A stretch of 64,000 bases of DNA. It comes from Streptomyces sp. NBC_01476 (GTDB lineage: Bacteria; Actinomycetota; Actinomycetes; Streptomycetales; Streptomycetaceae). Positions 1 through 7,734 of the stretch are shown piece by piece; positions within the stretch are counted from its first letter, which is position 1; every line of letters starts with the position of its first letter. The notes under the pieces were generated by a model that made no database searches, was not told the DNA's origin, and worked only from the letters and a program-made list of their open reading frames with translations. The position numbers and the translations under genes are program-made. The stretch is taken from NCBI RefSeq assembly GCF_036227265.1, contig NZ_CP109446.1:372001-436000 (forward strand). The letters are read 5' to 3'.

Positions 1-226
1 CCCCGGGTTCGCCGTCGTCGCTCGCCCGGTGCAGGCGTCCGTCCGGGCCGATGACGTAGGCGAAGCAGTTGTGGGTCGCGGCCGGGTGCTCCTTGCGGAT
101 CCGGCGGATGAACTCCTGCGCGGTGTCCGCCGCGGCGGCGGGGGCGAGCGCGCACAGGAAACGGGAGCGTTTGATCTCGCTCTCGTGGACGCCTTCGCGC
201 GCCACCGTCAGATACCGGTCGATCAT
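1..226 (-). CDS. YigZ/IMPACT family protein, N-terminal part
   Basis: This gene runs leftward off the window, so only the first 75 residues are visible. They begin MIDRYLTVAREG at an ATG at 224-226 and contain the pattern E-x-EIKRSRFLC, then a helix with RKEHP, then HNCFAYVIG and SDDGEP. This is the signature start of the YigZ/UPF0029 (IMPACT) family, small two-domain proteins whose eukaryotic relative IMPACT binds GCN1; the bacterial role is unclear. The gene is divergent from the CoA-binding protein gene, with about 60 bases between them. The family call is fairly secure, but the length and C-terminal domain cannot be judged. Confidence 0.8.
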   Translation of the reverse strand, partial: MIDRYLTVAREGVHESEIKRSRFLCALAPAAAADTAQEFIRRIRKEHPAATHNCFAYVIGPDGRLHRASDDGEPG

Positions 227-289
227 CCGTTCAGCCTACGGCCGGGGGAATGGCAGCCGCCGTTCCGGGGTTCGAGCAGGCAGGACGTG

Positions 290-736
290 ATGATGGTTCC
301 GAGACGGGACAGGCTGGAGGACGGCGTGTACGGCGACGCGGAGACGGTGCGGAGGATTCTGACCGGGACGGGCGACACCTGGGCGGTGGTGGGCCTGTCG
401 AACAACACCTCGCGGGCGGCGTACGGCGTCGCGGCGGTGCTCCAGCGGTTCGGCAAGCGGATCGTGCCGGTGCATCCGAAGGCGGAGACCGTCCACGGCG
501 AGCAGGGGTACGCCTCCCTGGAGGACATCCCCTTCCCGGTGGACGTGGTGGACGTGTTCGTCAATTCCGAGCTGGCGGGGGCGGTCGCCGACCAGGCGGT
601 GGCGGCCGGGGCGAAGGCCGTCTGGTTCCAGCTCGGGGTGGTGGACGAGAAGGCGTTCGAGCGGACCCGGGCGGCCGGGCTCGCCATGGTGATGGACCGG
701 TGCCCCGCGATCGAGATTCCGCGGCTGGCCGGCTGA
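290..736 (+). CDS. CoA-binding domain protein (YccU-like)
   Basis: A 148-residue Rossmann-type CoA-binding protein. The central part has WAVVGLSNN followed by a helix with AAYGVAAVLQRFGKRIVPVHP, then PVDVVDVFVNS and KAVWFQLGVV, the usual order for the small single-domain CoA_binding family related to succinyl-CoA synthetase alpha. The family binds CoA, but the enzyme activity of these stand-alone proteins is generally unknown. I chose the ATG pair at 290-295; a GTG just upstream at 287 is also possible, and no strong ribosome site decides between them. Longer upstream in-frame sequence is GC-rich overlap with the YigZ gene and is not expected to be translated. Confidence 0.85.
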   Translation: MMVPRRDRLEDGVYGDAETVRRILTGTGDTWAVVGLSNNTSRAAYGVAAVLQRFGKRIVPVHPKAETVHGEQGYASLEDIPFPVDVVDVFVNSELAGAVADQAVAAGAKAVWFQLGVVDEKAFERTRAAGLAMVMDRCPAIEIPRLAG

Positions 737-782
737 GCCACCGCGGTCAGGTGCACAGACCGGAGGTGCACAGACCGGCGGG

Positions 783-1313
783 TCAGGTGCCCAGACCGGC
801 GAGCACCACGGCGCCGGGGAGCCCGGCGAGCGCCTTGCCGGGGACGATGAGCTTGCCGCGCCTGGCGCCGCTGCCGATCACCACATAGGGCGTGTCGACA
901 ACGGCCGCGTCGATCAGCAGCGGCCAGCCGGCCGGCAGCCCGACGGGGGTGATCCCGCCGTACTCCATGCCGGTCTCGCTCACCGCGAGGTCCATCGCGG
1001 CGAAGGACGCCTTGCGCGCTCCGAGGTGGCGGCGGACCAGGCCGTTGACGTCGGCGCGGGTGGTGGAGAGGACCACACAGGCCGCGAGGGTGACGTCCTG
1101 GCCGCGCTTGCCGGCCACGACGACGCAGTTCGCGGAGACATCCATCAGTTCGGGGCCGTAGGCGGCCACGAAGTCCGCGGTGTCCGCCTTCGCCGGATCG
1201 GTGTCCACCAGGATCATCTCGGGCGTCACCGCGGCGGCGACCGGCGGCGGCAGCAGTTCCCGGCGTTCGGTGGCGGGGTGGGCGTCCTCGAAGTTCCCGA
1301 TCGGTGCGCGCAT
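783..1313 (-). CDS. YbaK/EbsC-type aminoacyl-tRNA deacylase family protein
   Basis: A 176-residue protein with the YbaK/ProX fold. Visible hallmarks are VVVAGKRGQDVTLAACVV near residues 64-82, the stretch EYGGITPVGLPAGWP near 128-141, and VIGSGARRGKLIVPG near 156-170. Family members hydrolyse mischarged aminoacyl-tRNAs in trans (Cys-tRNA-Pro, Ala-tRNA-Pro and similar). The family's conserved Lys and GG(I/V) loop are present, but substrate preference cannot be read from sequence. It stands alone, convergent with the CoA-binding gene. The C terminus AVVLAGLGT matches the usual end of the domain. Confidence 0.85.
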   Translation of the reverse strand: MRAPIGNFEDAHPATERRELLPPPVAAAVTPEMILVDTDPAKADTADFVAAYGPELMDVSANCVVVAGKRGQDVTLAACVVLSTTRADVNGLVRRHLGARKASFAAMDLAVSETGMEYGGITPVGLPAGWPLLIDAAVVDTPYVVIGSGARRGKLIVPGKALAGLPGAVVLAGLGT

Positions 1314-1363
1314 ACGGCGAACCTAACAAATCCCCGGACGGCGGGATCCACGGGCGGGGCCGC

Positions 1364-2149
1364 TCACGCGCCGCTCCTGTCCTCCAGTTGCCCGTCCGCC
1401 AGTTGCTCCTCCAACTCCCGCAGCGCCAGCAGCTGTTCCGGCGTGGCGCCGTCCGGGATCGGGACCGGCGCCGGAGTGCGCAGCGGTGGCTGCCAGCCCG
1501 CCGCGGGGTCCCAGCGGCGGACGACGCGGGCCGGGGCGCCTGCCACCACCGCGTAGTCGGGGACCTCACCGCGCACCACCGCCGCGGCGGCGACCACGAC
1601 ATTGCGGCCGAGCCGGGCACCGGGCAGGATCACGCACCCCGAGCCGAGCCAGCTGCCCGAGCCGATCTCCACCGGCGCGGTCCGCGGCCACTGCTTGCCG
1701 ACCGGCTGGGTGGTGTCGTCGTAGGAATGGTTGTCGCTGGTCACATAGGTGTACGGGCCGCAGTAGACGTCGTCGCCGAAGGTCACAGGCGCCGAGGCGA
1801 CCACATGGCTGCCACGGCCGAGCACGACCCCGTTGCCGAACCGCAGCACAGGGTCGGGGCCGAGGTCGAGGCCGGGCATCATCCCGGCGGTGAGCGTGAC
1901 CTGCTCACCGATGATGCAATGGTCGCCGAGGTGGATCCACCGCTCGCCGAAGACGGTCCCCTGCGGGAAGGCGAGGCGGGTACCGGCACCGATGGCGCCG
2001 AAGCGCAGCGGTCCAGGGCGGGCGGCGGTGACCGCGCCCGCGTTCTGCATCCAGCGCCAGCCGCGGTGCACCAGGCGCGAGGACGCGCGGCGCCGCCAGG
2101 CCGCGGCGCCCCCGATCACAGAGAAGAACACGTTCTCATTCTTGGGCAC
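1364..2149 (-). CDS. left-handed beta-helix acyltransferase (hexapeptide repeat)
   Basis: A 261-residue protein with imperfect hexapeptide repeats between about residues 55 and 205 (for example GNGVVLGRGSHVV, WLGSGCVILPGA, LGRNVVVAAAAVV). It ends that region with the typical DYAVVAGAPARVVRRW, seen in maltose/galactoside O-acetyltransferase-like enzymes. The loop TSDNHSYDD carries the His expected for acyl transfer. A short coiled-coil-like tail rich in Leu and Glu follows (LLALRELEEQLADGQLE). I chose the GTG at 2147-2149 (VPKNENVFF). The gene is divergent from the gamma-carbonic-anhydrase-like gene, 57 bases away. The acceptor substrate, perhaps a sugar or cell-envelope glycan, is unknown. 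Confidence 0.8.
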   Translation of the reverse strand: MPKNENVFFSVIGGAAAWRRRASSRLVHRGWRWMQNAGAVTAARPGPLRFGAIGAGTRLAFPQGTVFGERWIHLGDHCIIGEQVTLTAGMMPGLDLGPDPVLRFGNGVVLGRGSHVVASAPVTFGDDVYCGPYTYVTSDNHSYDDTTQPVGKQWPRTAPVEIGSGSWLGSGCVILPGARLGRNVVVAAAAVVRGEVPDYAVVAGAPARVVRRWDPAAGWQPPLRTPAPVPIPDGATPEQLLALRELEEQLADGQLEDRSGA

Positions 2150-2206
2150 GGGCCCACCGTATACGGTGCCGGTGGACGGCGGTGGAGCGGCGTGAGGACG
2201 GTGGCC

Positions 2207-2821
2207 ATGGCGGAGCGGGCGGGCGGCACGGGCGCGGCGGACGGTCCGGACGGCACGGGCGCGGCGGACGGTCCGGGCACCGCGGTACAGCGGCCGCCGG
2301 CCGGTGCGCTGATCGCCGCGGTGGGCGGGCGGCAGCCCCGGGTGGACCCCGGCGCGTACACCGCCGCGGGCGCCGTGGTGGTGGGTGACGTGACGATCGC
2401 GGCGGGGGCGAGCGTGTGGTACCACGCGGTGCTGCGGGGCGACGGCGAGTCGATCAGCCTCGGCGCGGGTTCGAACATCCAGGACAACTGCACGGTGCAC
2501 GCCGACCCCGGCTTCCCCGCGGTGATCGGCGCGGGCGTGACCGTCGGCCACAACGCGGTGCTGCACGGCTGCGTGATCGAGGACGACGTACTGATCGGGA
2601 TGGGCGCGACGGTGCTGAACGGCGCCCGCGTCGGTACCGGTTCGCTGATCGCGGCGGCAGCCCTCGTGCCGGAGGGGATGGTGGTGCCGCCGGGCTCACT
2701 GGTGGCCGGGGTGCCGGCGAAGGTCAGGCGGCAGCTCTCGCCGGAGGAGCGGGCCGGGATCCGGCTGAACGCCGGGCATTACGTGTCGCTCGCGGTGGTG
2801 CACCGGGAGTCCCTGGGCTGA
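2207..2821 (+). CDS. gamma-carbonic anhydrase family protein
   Basis: A 204-residue left-handed beta-helix protein of the gamma-carbonic-anhydrase-like group. The three metal-ligand His positions are visible: H98 in NCTVHAD, H115 in VGHNAVLHG and H120. The family start WYHAVLRGD and the tail SLVAGVPAKVRRQL are also present. The first 30 residues are a Gly/Ala/Asp-rich extension with a short internal repeat (GTGAADGP). The ATG at 2207 has GAGG nine bases upstream; an in-frame GTG at 2192 with GGAG is the alternative. Members bind zinc or iron, but carbonic anhydrase activity is proven only for some, so activity here is inferred. Confidence 0.85.
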   Translation: MAERAGGTGAADGPDGTGAADGPGTAVQRPPAGALIAAVGGRQPRVDPGAYTAAGAVVVGDVTIAAGASVWYHAVLRGDGESISLGAGSNIQDNCTVHADPGFPAVIGAGVTVGHNAVLHGCVIEDDVLIGMGATVLNGARVGTGSLIAAAALVPEGMVVPPGSLVAGVPAKVRRQLSPEERAGIRLNAGHYVSLAVVHRESLG

Positions 2822-2838
2822 CCCGCGCGGGCCCTGCG

Positions 2839-2880
2839 GCGGCTCTGCCGGACCGAGGGGCGGCTCTGCCGGACCGAGGG
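2839..2880. repeat. exact 21-bp tandem duplication
   Basis: The unit starting GCGGCTCTGCCGGACCGAGG occurs twice head to tail, 2839-2859 and 2860-2880. It lies between the convergent ends of the carbonic-anhydrase-like and DedA genes, so it affects no coding frame. It looks like a recent slippage duplication. Confidence 0.9.
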
Positions 2881-2895
2881 GGCTGCCGGGCGGCG

Positions 2896-3579
2896 CTACT
2901 CGCCGGCCTGGGCGACCGCGACCTCGGGCGCCGTCTCGGCCGAGGCCGACTCGATCTCCTCCTGTGCCCTGGCCGCGCGGCGCCGCACGAGGAGGAACGA
3001 ACCAATGCCGAAGAGCACCGCGATGGCCAGCCCGAAGTATCCGAAGCGCTTGAGCCACGGCTCGGCGACGACCCCGACGTAGTAGATGATCGCGGTGAAG
3101 CCGCCCGCCCAGACGATGCCGCCGAGCGCGTTGGCCAGCAGGAACTTCCCGTACGGCATCCTCAGCACGCCCGCCAGCGGCCCGGCGAAGATCCGCAGCA
3201 GCGCCACGAAGCGGCCGAAGAAGACCGCCCACACGCCCCAGCGCTGGAACGAGCGCTCGGCGGTGGCGACATGACCCGGTGAGAAGTGTTTGGGGAATCT
3301 CTCGCCGAGCCGGTCCAGGAGTGGCTGGCCGCCCTTGTGGCCGATGGAGTAGCCGATCGAGTCGCCGCCGATCGCGCCGATGATGGCGCTGACGGCGACC
3401 AGCCAGGGGTTGACGCTCCCGTGGGAGGAGAGCAGTGCGGCGGTCATCAGGACGATCTCACCGGGCAGCGGGATGCCCAGGCTCTCCACACCGACCACCA
3501 GGAACACCGTCAGGTAGACGGCGACCGGTGGGATGCCGTCGAGCCACTCCTGGACGTGCACAGCCGGTCCCCTCCCCAT
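2896..3579 (-). CDS. DedA family membrane protein
   Basis: About 227 residues with the DedA pattern: an amphipathic start (VHVQEWLDGIPP), a hydrophobic segment, the VESLGIPLPGEIVLMTAA signature near residues 30-48, GDSIGYSIGHKGG near 73-85, and GRFVALLRIFAGPLAGVLRM near 121-141. Further hydrophobic helices and a charged cytoplasmic tail follow. DedA proteins are polytopic inner-membrane proteins; some flip or scramble phospholipid or undecaprenyl phosphate carriers, and the E and R residues of the signature are the functional ones. I took the ATG at 3577-3579. A GTG at about 3561 is equally plausible, and an upstream ATG at 3615 would add sequence that looks non-coding. Confidence 0.88.
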   Translation of the reverse strand: MGRGPAVHVQEWLDGIPPVAVYLTVFLVVGVESLGIPLPGEIVLMTAALLSSHGSVNPWLVAVSAIIGAIGGDSIGYSIGHKGGQPLLDRLGERFPKHFSPGHVATAERSFQRWGVWAVFFGRFVALLRIFAGPLAGVLRMPYGKFLLANALGGIVWAGGFTAIIYYVGVVAEPWLKRFGYFGLAIAVLFGIGSFLLVRRRAARAQEEIESASAETAPEVAVAQAGE

Positions 3580-3697
3580 GACAACGGTCGGAAAATGGGC
3601 GCGCCCGGCGCCCACCTGGGAAGCCTAACCGACCGGCGGAGGATGGCGTCCGGTCAGCGGAGCGGCTGTGGACAGCCAGCGGCCCGGTGCGGGGTCG

Positions 3698-4162
3698 TCA
3701 CTTGTTGGGCCGCAGCGTCCAGACGATGCTCATCCGGGCGGTCTCGGCGCCGTCGGCCCGGCTGATGGACACCTCGACGGGGAATTCGGGGCGGGTACCG
3801 GCGTCCAGCTCGGCGACGACGTCGGCGGCCGGCCTGCCGAGTTCAGCGGTAGCGGTGACCGGGCCCATGGCGAGCTTGGAGTACGCGATCTCGGCGCGCA
3901 CCGCGAGCGGGACCGCCCGGCTCAGCTGGTCGCCGAAGGCGGCGAGCACGATGGCGCCGGACGCGGACTCGGCGAGGGTGAACATCGCCCCGGCGTGCGG
4001 GCCCCCGACGTGGTTGTGGAAGGCGGGCTGGTCCGGCAGCAGGACCACGGCACGCTCCGCGGTGATCTGCTCGTACTCCAGGTTGAGGGTGCGGACCATG
4101 GGCACGGTGGCGCTGAGCATTTCGCCTATCGAGGGCCCGGAGGCGGGCAAGGTCTCTGACAT
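3698..4162 (-). CDS. hotdog-fold thioesterase-like protein (DUF4442/PaaI type)
   Basis: A 154-residue protein with the hotdog-fold features NHVGGPHAGAMFTLAESASG near residues 50-70 and a following strand-rich half. The HNHVGGPHAGA loop is the position of the substrate-gating motif in PaaI-like acyl-CoA thioesterases and their DUF4442 relatives. Such proteins hydrolyse or simply bind acyl-CoA or acyl-ACP thioesters in the cytoplasm. The ATG at 4160-4162 is the natural start. It diverges from the membrane protein gene at 4235 with only about 70 bases between, so the promoters must be compact. The precise substrate is unknown. Confidence 0.8.
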   Translation of the reverse strand: MSETLPASGPSIGEMLSATVPMVRTLNLEYEQITAERAVVLLPDQPAFHNHVGGPHAGAMFTLAESASGAIVLAAFGDQLSRAVPLAVRAEIAYSKLAMGPVTATAELGRPAADVVAELDAGTRPEFPVEVSISRADGAETARMSIVWTLRPNK

Positions 4163-4234
4163 GACTGGAGATTACCAGCCGGTAATGAGATGCGGCATGG
4201 AACCTCGGGGCCGCCTCCCCTAGTGTTTCCAGCC

Positions 4235-5368
4235 ATGTGGCCAGGAGAACAAAACGGGGGACAGCAGTATCCGCAGGGCAGCGGGAACAACTCCCCACAA
4301 CAACCCCAGGGACCGTACGGGCCGCCCAACCCGTACGCGCAGCCCGGCTATCAGCAGCCGGGCGGGCAGCAGCCCGGCTACCCGCCGCAGCAACCGCCGC
4401 CGTCCCCGTACGGCACGCCGTCGCCGTACGGGCAGCCCGGTTACCAGCAGCAGCCCGGCTATCCGCCGCCCCAGCCGTGGGGGCAGCCCACCGGGCCCGG
4501 CGGCCCGGCCGGCCCCCAGGGCCCTGACGGTCCGCAGCCGCCGCGTGGCCGCCGGAACCTCAACGTGGCCATCGCGATCACCTCGGCGGTCGCGGTGATC
4601 GCCGCCATCGTCGTCGGCGCGGTGTATCTGGCCGGCGGCGACAAGAAGGACGACGCGAAGAACGGCGGCTCCCCGACGCCGACCGCCACCGTGACCTCGG
4701 CCACGCCCTCCCCCACCGCGACCGGCACCCCCAGCGACGACCTCACCGACAACCCGCGCGCGGCGCCGGGCACCGCGAACGTCAAGCCGGTCGTCCCGGG
4801 CTGGAAAGTGGTCACCAGGACCCAGCGCAACGTCGCCTTCGACGTACCACCGGACTGGTCGGTCAAGACCGAGGACGAGATCGTCGGTTACGAGGACGAC
4901 AACGGCAAGGCGCAGGTCGCGATGAGCGGCCCGGCCTACTACAAGGAAGCCTGGTGCACGTCCTCCGAGGGCACCGCCGACCGCGCGGTGGTCGGCACCA
5001 AGGGCGCGAACGGCGCCACGAGCGTCCGCAACGCCGCCGAGTCGCAGGCCACCTCCTGGGCGTACTGGGCGTTCCAGAACAAGGGCAAGGGCACCTTCTC
5101 CAAGGCGCAGAACAGCAAGGAGTTCACCAACGCCTACGGGATCAGCGGCTGGCAGGCGCAGGCCACCGCCACGAAGGTGCCGGCCGGCAAGTGCGTCACG
5201 AGCACCGGTGAGGCCTGGACCGTCGCCTGGATCGACCCGACCCAGCCCGACCCGGCGAAGAAGCTCGTGGTGTGGGTGCTCTACGCGGACCGCGGGAACG
5301 CCGACCAGGTGTCGCAGGCGACCGTCGACAAGATCAAGAGCACGATCCGGCTGATCAAGCAGCCTTAG
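4235..5368 (+). CDS. single-pass membrane protein with Pro/Gln/Gly/Tyr-rich cytoplasmic tail
   Basis: 377 residues in three parts. Residues 1-108 are low-complexity, dominated by repeats such as QPGYQQ and PPQQPP and ending in RGRR. Residues about 110-134 are one hydrophobic transmembrane helix. Residues 135-377 form an extracytoplasmic domain beginning with a Thr/Pro/Ser linker and carrying two Cys (AWCTSS and GKCVTS) that could form a disulfide. This layout is common in streptomycete envelope proteins of unknown function. The ATG at 4235 lies 8 bases after TAGTGTTT and has no ribosome site, so the transcript may be leaderless. I do not recognise a catalytic motif. Confidence 0.8.
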   Translation: MWPGEQNGGQQYPQGSGNNSPQQPQGPYGPPNPYAQPGYQQPGGQQPGYPPQQPPPSPYGTPSPYGQPGYQQQPGYPPPQPWGQPTGPGGPAGPQGPDGPQPPRGRRNLNVAIAITSAVAVIAAIVVGAVYLAGGDKKDDAKNGGSPTPTATVTSATPSPTATGTPSDDLTDNPRAAPGTANVKPVVPGWKVVTRTQRNVAFDVPPDWSVKTEDEIVGYEDDNGKAQVAMSGPAYYKEAWCTSSEGTADRAVVGTKGANGATSVRNAAESQATSWAYWAFQNKGKGTFSKAQNSKEFTNAYGISGWQAQATATKVPAGKCVTSTGEAWTVAWIDPTQPDPAKKLVVWVLYADRGNADQVSQATVDKIKSTIRLIKQP

Positions 5369-5404
5369 CCGGGCCGGAAACAGTTTGCGGCGGGCGGGGC
5401 GCTC

Positions 5405-6736
5405 GTGTTGAGTCCCGGGGTGACCAGTGACGCTCCGGCACCCCGCCTGCCCCGCCCGCGGCCCCGGCCTCGGCTGCCGGTGATGCCGCCGTGGGCCGGG
5501 AAGAACTTCCGGCTGCTGGTCTCCGCGTCCTTCATCACCAACCTCGGCGGCTCGGGCGCGACCATCGCGGCTGCCTACGCGGTCATCGAACAGGGCGGCA
5601 GCGCCACCGACGTGGGCCTGGTGGCGGCTGCCCGCACGCTGGCGATGGTGGTCTTCCTGCTGGTCGGCGGCGCCGTCGCGGACCGGGTGCCGCGGCAGCT
5701 GGTGATGGTCGTGGCGAACAGCGCGAACGCCCTCTCGCAGGGCTTCTTCGCGTTCCTGGTGCTCACCGGGCATCCCGCGCTGTGGCAGATGGCGCTGCTC
5801 ACCGGCATCGGCGGCGCCGCCCAGGCGTTCTTCTCGCCGGCTTCCCAGGGTCTGCTGCTGTCCACCGTCGACGGCGAGCACGCGGGCAAGGCGTTCTCGG
5901 TCTACCGGCTGTCGGTGAACGGCGCCACCATCGGCGGCGCGGCGCTCGGCGGCGCCCTGGTGGCGGGGATCGGTCCCGGCTGGGTGCTCGCGGTGGACGC
6001 GACCGGTTTCGCGGTGGCGGCGGCGCTGCGCTCGCGGATCGAGGTGGCCAGGGCGGTCCGGGACACCCCGTCCGGCGGCATCCTGCGCGAATTGCACGAG
6101 GGGTGGCGGGAGTTCGTTTCCCGCTCCTGGCTGTGGGGCATCGTGGTGCAGTTCGCGGTCGTCAACGGTGTGGTCGGCGCCTGCGAGGCGGTCTACGGTC
6201 CGCTGGTCGCCCGGGAGCATCTGGGCGGCGCCGGGCCGTGGGGGCTGGCGCTGGCCGCGAGCGGCATCGGTACGGTCGGCGGCGGGCTGCTGATGATGCG
6301 CTGGCGACCGCGCCGCATCCTGCTGGTCGGCACCCTCGCCATCTTCCCGCTGGCGCTGCCTCCCGCCGCGCTGGCGCTCGCGCCGTCCCTCGGGCTGCTG
6401 GTGGCCGTGATGTTCGTGGCGGGGATCGCCGTCGAGGTGTTCGCGGTCGGCTGGATGCTGGCGCTGCACCAGGAGATCCCGGACGAGAAGATGGCCCGGG
6501 TGTCGGCGTACGACTGGCTCGGCTCGGTGGCGCTGACGCCGCTGGCGATGGCGGCCGCCGGTCCCGCGGCGAACGCCTTCGGCCGGACCGACGCGCTGTG
6601 GGGGTCGGCGGCGCTGGTGGTGCTGCTCACCGGCGCGGTGCTGGTGCTGCCGGACGTACGGCGGCTGGAGCGGCGTACGCCCGAGGGGCACGTGGTGACG
6701 GCGGACCTGCAGGTGCCGCAGCCCACCGGGCAGTAG
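5405..6736 (+). CDS. MFS exporter, EntS-like (MFS_3 type)
   Basis: 443 residues with about 12 hydrophobic segments. The MFS loop-2-3 pattern appears as GGAVADRVPRQLVM near residues 88-102. The overall pattern, including ASFITNLGGSG in helix 1 and the long central loop ending LREFVSRSW-like sequence, matches the EntS/enterobactin-exporter type of MFS permease (DHA3). Such proteins export siderophores, macrolides or other small molecules by proton antiport. I kept the GTG at 5405; a GTG at 5420 is also possible. It follows the membrane protein gene by 36 bases and could be co-transcribed. Substrate unknown. Confidence 0.85.
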   Translation: MLSPGVTSDAPAPRLPRPRPRPRLPVMPPWAGKNFRLLVSASFITNLGGSGATIAAAYAVIEQGGSATDVGLVAAARTLAMVVFLLVGGAVADRVPRQLVMVVANSANALSQGFFAFLVLTGHPALWQMALLTGIGGAAQAFFSPASQGLLLSTVDGEHAGKAFSVYRLSVNGATIGGAALGGALVAGIGPGWVLAVDATGFAVAAALRSRIEVARAVRDTPSGGILRELHEGWREFVSRSWLWGIVVQFAVVNGVVGACEAVYGPLVAREHLGGAGPWGLALAASGIGTVGGGLLMMRWRPRRILLVGTLAIFPLALPPAALALAPSLGLLVAVMFVAGIAVEVFAVGWMLALHQEIPDEKMARVSAYDWLGSVALTPLAMAAAGPAANAFGRTDALWGSAALVVLLTGAVLVLPDVRRLERRTPEGHVVTADLQVPQPTGQ

Positions 6737-6774
6737 ATCCGGTCCGCCCCCGGGGCGCCCCTCCGCCCCCGGTC

Positions 6775-7617
6775 TCAGCCGACGGTGAAGGCGCCTTCCG
6801 GCGGTTCGGGTGACGGGGCCGCGGACGCGTCGTGCACGGGGGTCCCGGTGAGCTCGCGCAGCGCCGTGCCCGTCACCACCCTGGCCGGGAAGGCGTCGCC
6901 CGCGCACAGCCGGGCGAGGGCGTCCAGCGGAAGCGGCCGGCGGGCGGCGGCGAGCACGGCGTTGCCGAAGCGGCGACCCCGCAGCACACCCGGTTCCGCC
7001 AGCACGCACAGCTCGGCGTCCGGCCCGAACGCTTCGCGCACAGACGCCAGTTGGGACCCGAGGAAAGGGAAGGGCGCCGCGTCGGCGAGATTCGCCGTGT
7101 AGACGCCGCCGGGGCGCAGCACCCGCACCGCCTCGCGCAGGAACTCCACCGAGGTGAGATGCGCCGGCACCCGTGAGCCGGTGAAGACATCGGCGACGAT
7201 CGCGTCCGCACTGCTGTCGGGCGCCGCGGCCAGCCACTGCCGGGCGTCGGCGGTGTACACGGCGATGCCCGGTTCTGCCACCGGCAGGTACTCGGTGACG
7301 AGCGCCGCCAGCCCCCGGTCGGCCTCCACGACCTGCTGCGGTGACCCCGGCCGGGTGTGGGCCAGCCGGCGCGGCAGTGTCAGCGCGCCGCCGCCGAGGT
7401 GCACGGCGTGCACCGGCGTGTCGAAGGCGGACTCCAGCACATGGGCGATGCGCCGGGTGTACTCGAACTCCAGGTGCGCCGGGTCGTCCAGGTCGACGTA
7501 CGACTGCGGGGCCCCGTCGACGGTGAGCAGCCAGGCCCGCGGCCGGTCCAGATCAGGCAGCAGTTTCGCGGTGCCGAAGTCGACTGCCCTGGTCACGGGG
7601 ACGGGTTCCTGGCTCAT
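6775..7617 (-). CDS. spermidine-synthase-like methyltransferase-fold protein
   Basis: A 280-residue Rossmann-fold protein with VHAVHLGGGALTLPRRLA near residues 70-88, the usual glycine-rich nucleotide loop, then EADRGLAALV, AVYTADARQWL, DAIVADVFTG and REAVRVLRPGGVYTANL. This is the order in spermidine/spermine synthase-like proteins, and the D of VADVF sits where polyamine synthases have an acidic catalytic residue. Actinobacterial homologues without the N-terminal polyamine-synthase domain are common and of uncertain function, so true aminopropyltransferase activity is doubtful. The ATG at 7615-7617 was chosen; the sequence upstream is GC-rich and unlike coding sequence. Convergent with the MFS gene, with 38 bases between. 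Confidence 0.75.
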   Translation of the reverse strand: MSQEPVPVTRAVDFGTAKLLPDLDRPRAWLLTVDGAPQSYVDLDDPAHLEFEYTRRIAHVLESAFDTPVHAVHLGGGALTLPRRLAHTRPGSPQQVVEADRGLAALVTEYLPVAEPGIAVYTADARQWLAAAPDSSADAIVADVFTGSRVPAHLTSVEFLREAVRVLRPGGVYTANLADAAPFPFLGSQLASVREAFGPDAELCVLAEPGVLRGRRFGNAVLAAARRPLPLDALARLCAGDAFPARVVTGTALRELTGTPVHDASAAPSPEPPEGAFTVG

Positions 7618-7689
7618 CCGCCGATTCTCCCAGCCCCCGCCGGCGACCGCGTACGCCCCCGGGGGCGCCGGGAGCGCGGGTGGCGCACG

Positions 7690-7728
7690 GGCGTGTCGCA
7701 CCCCTGTCGTGCAGGGGTGCGACACGCC
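7690..7728 (-). terminator. intrinsic-type terminator after the EF-Tu3 gene
   Basis: A perfect 17-bp inverted repeat (arms 7690-7706 and 7712-7728, GGCGTGTCGCACCCCTG and its complement) encloses a 5-base loop. It begins 7 bases beyond the stop codon of the leftward EF-Tu gene. There is no U run, as is normal in streptomycetes. Confidence 0.85.
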
Positions 7729-7734
7729 GTGCCG

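Noticed and set aside
4220..7237. A 1005-codon minus-strand frame across three plus-strand genes
   Set aside because: Composition is Arg/His/Gly-rich and repetitive, and it overlaps well-supported genes of known families.
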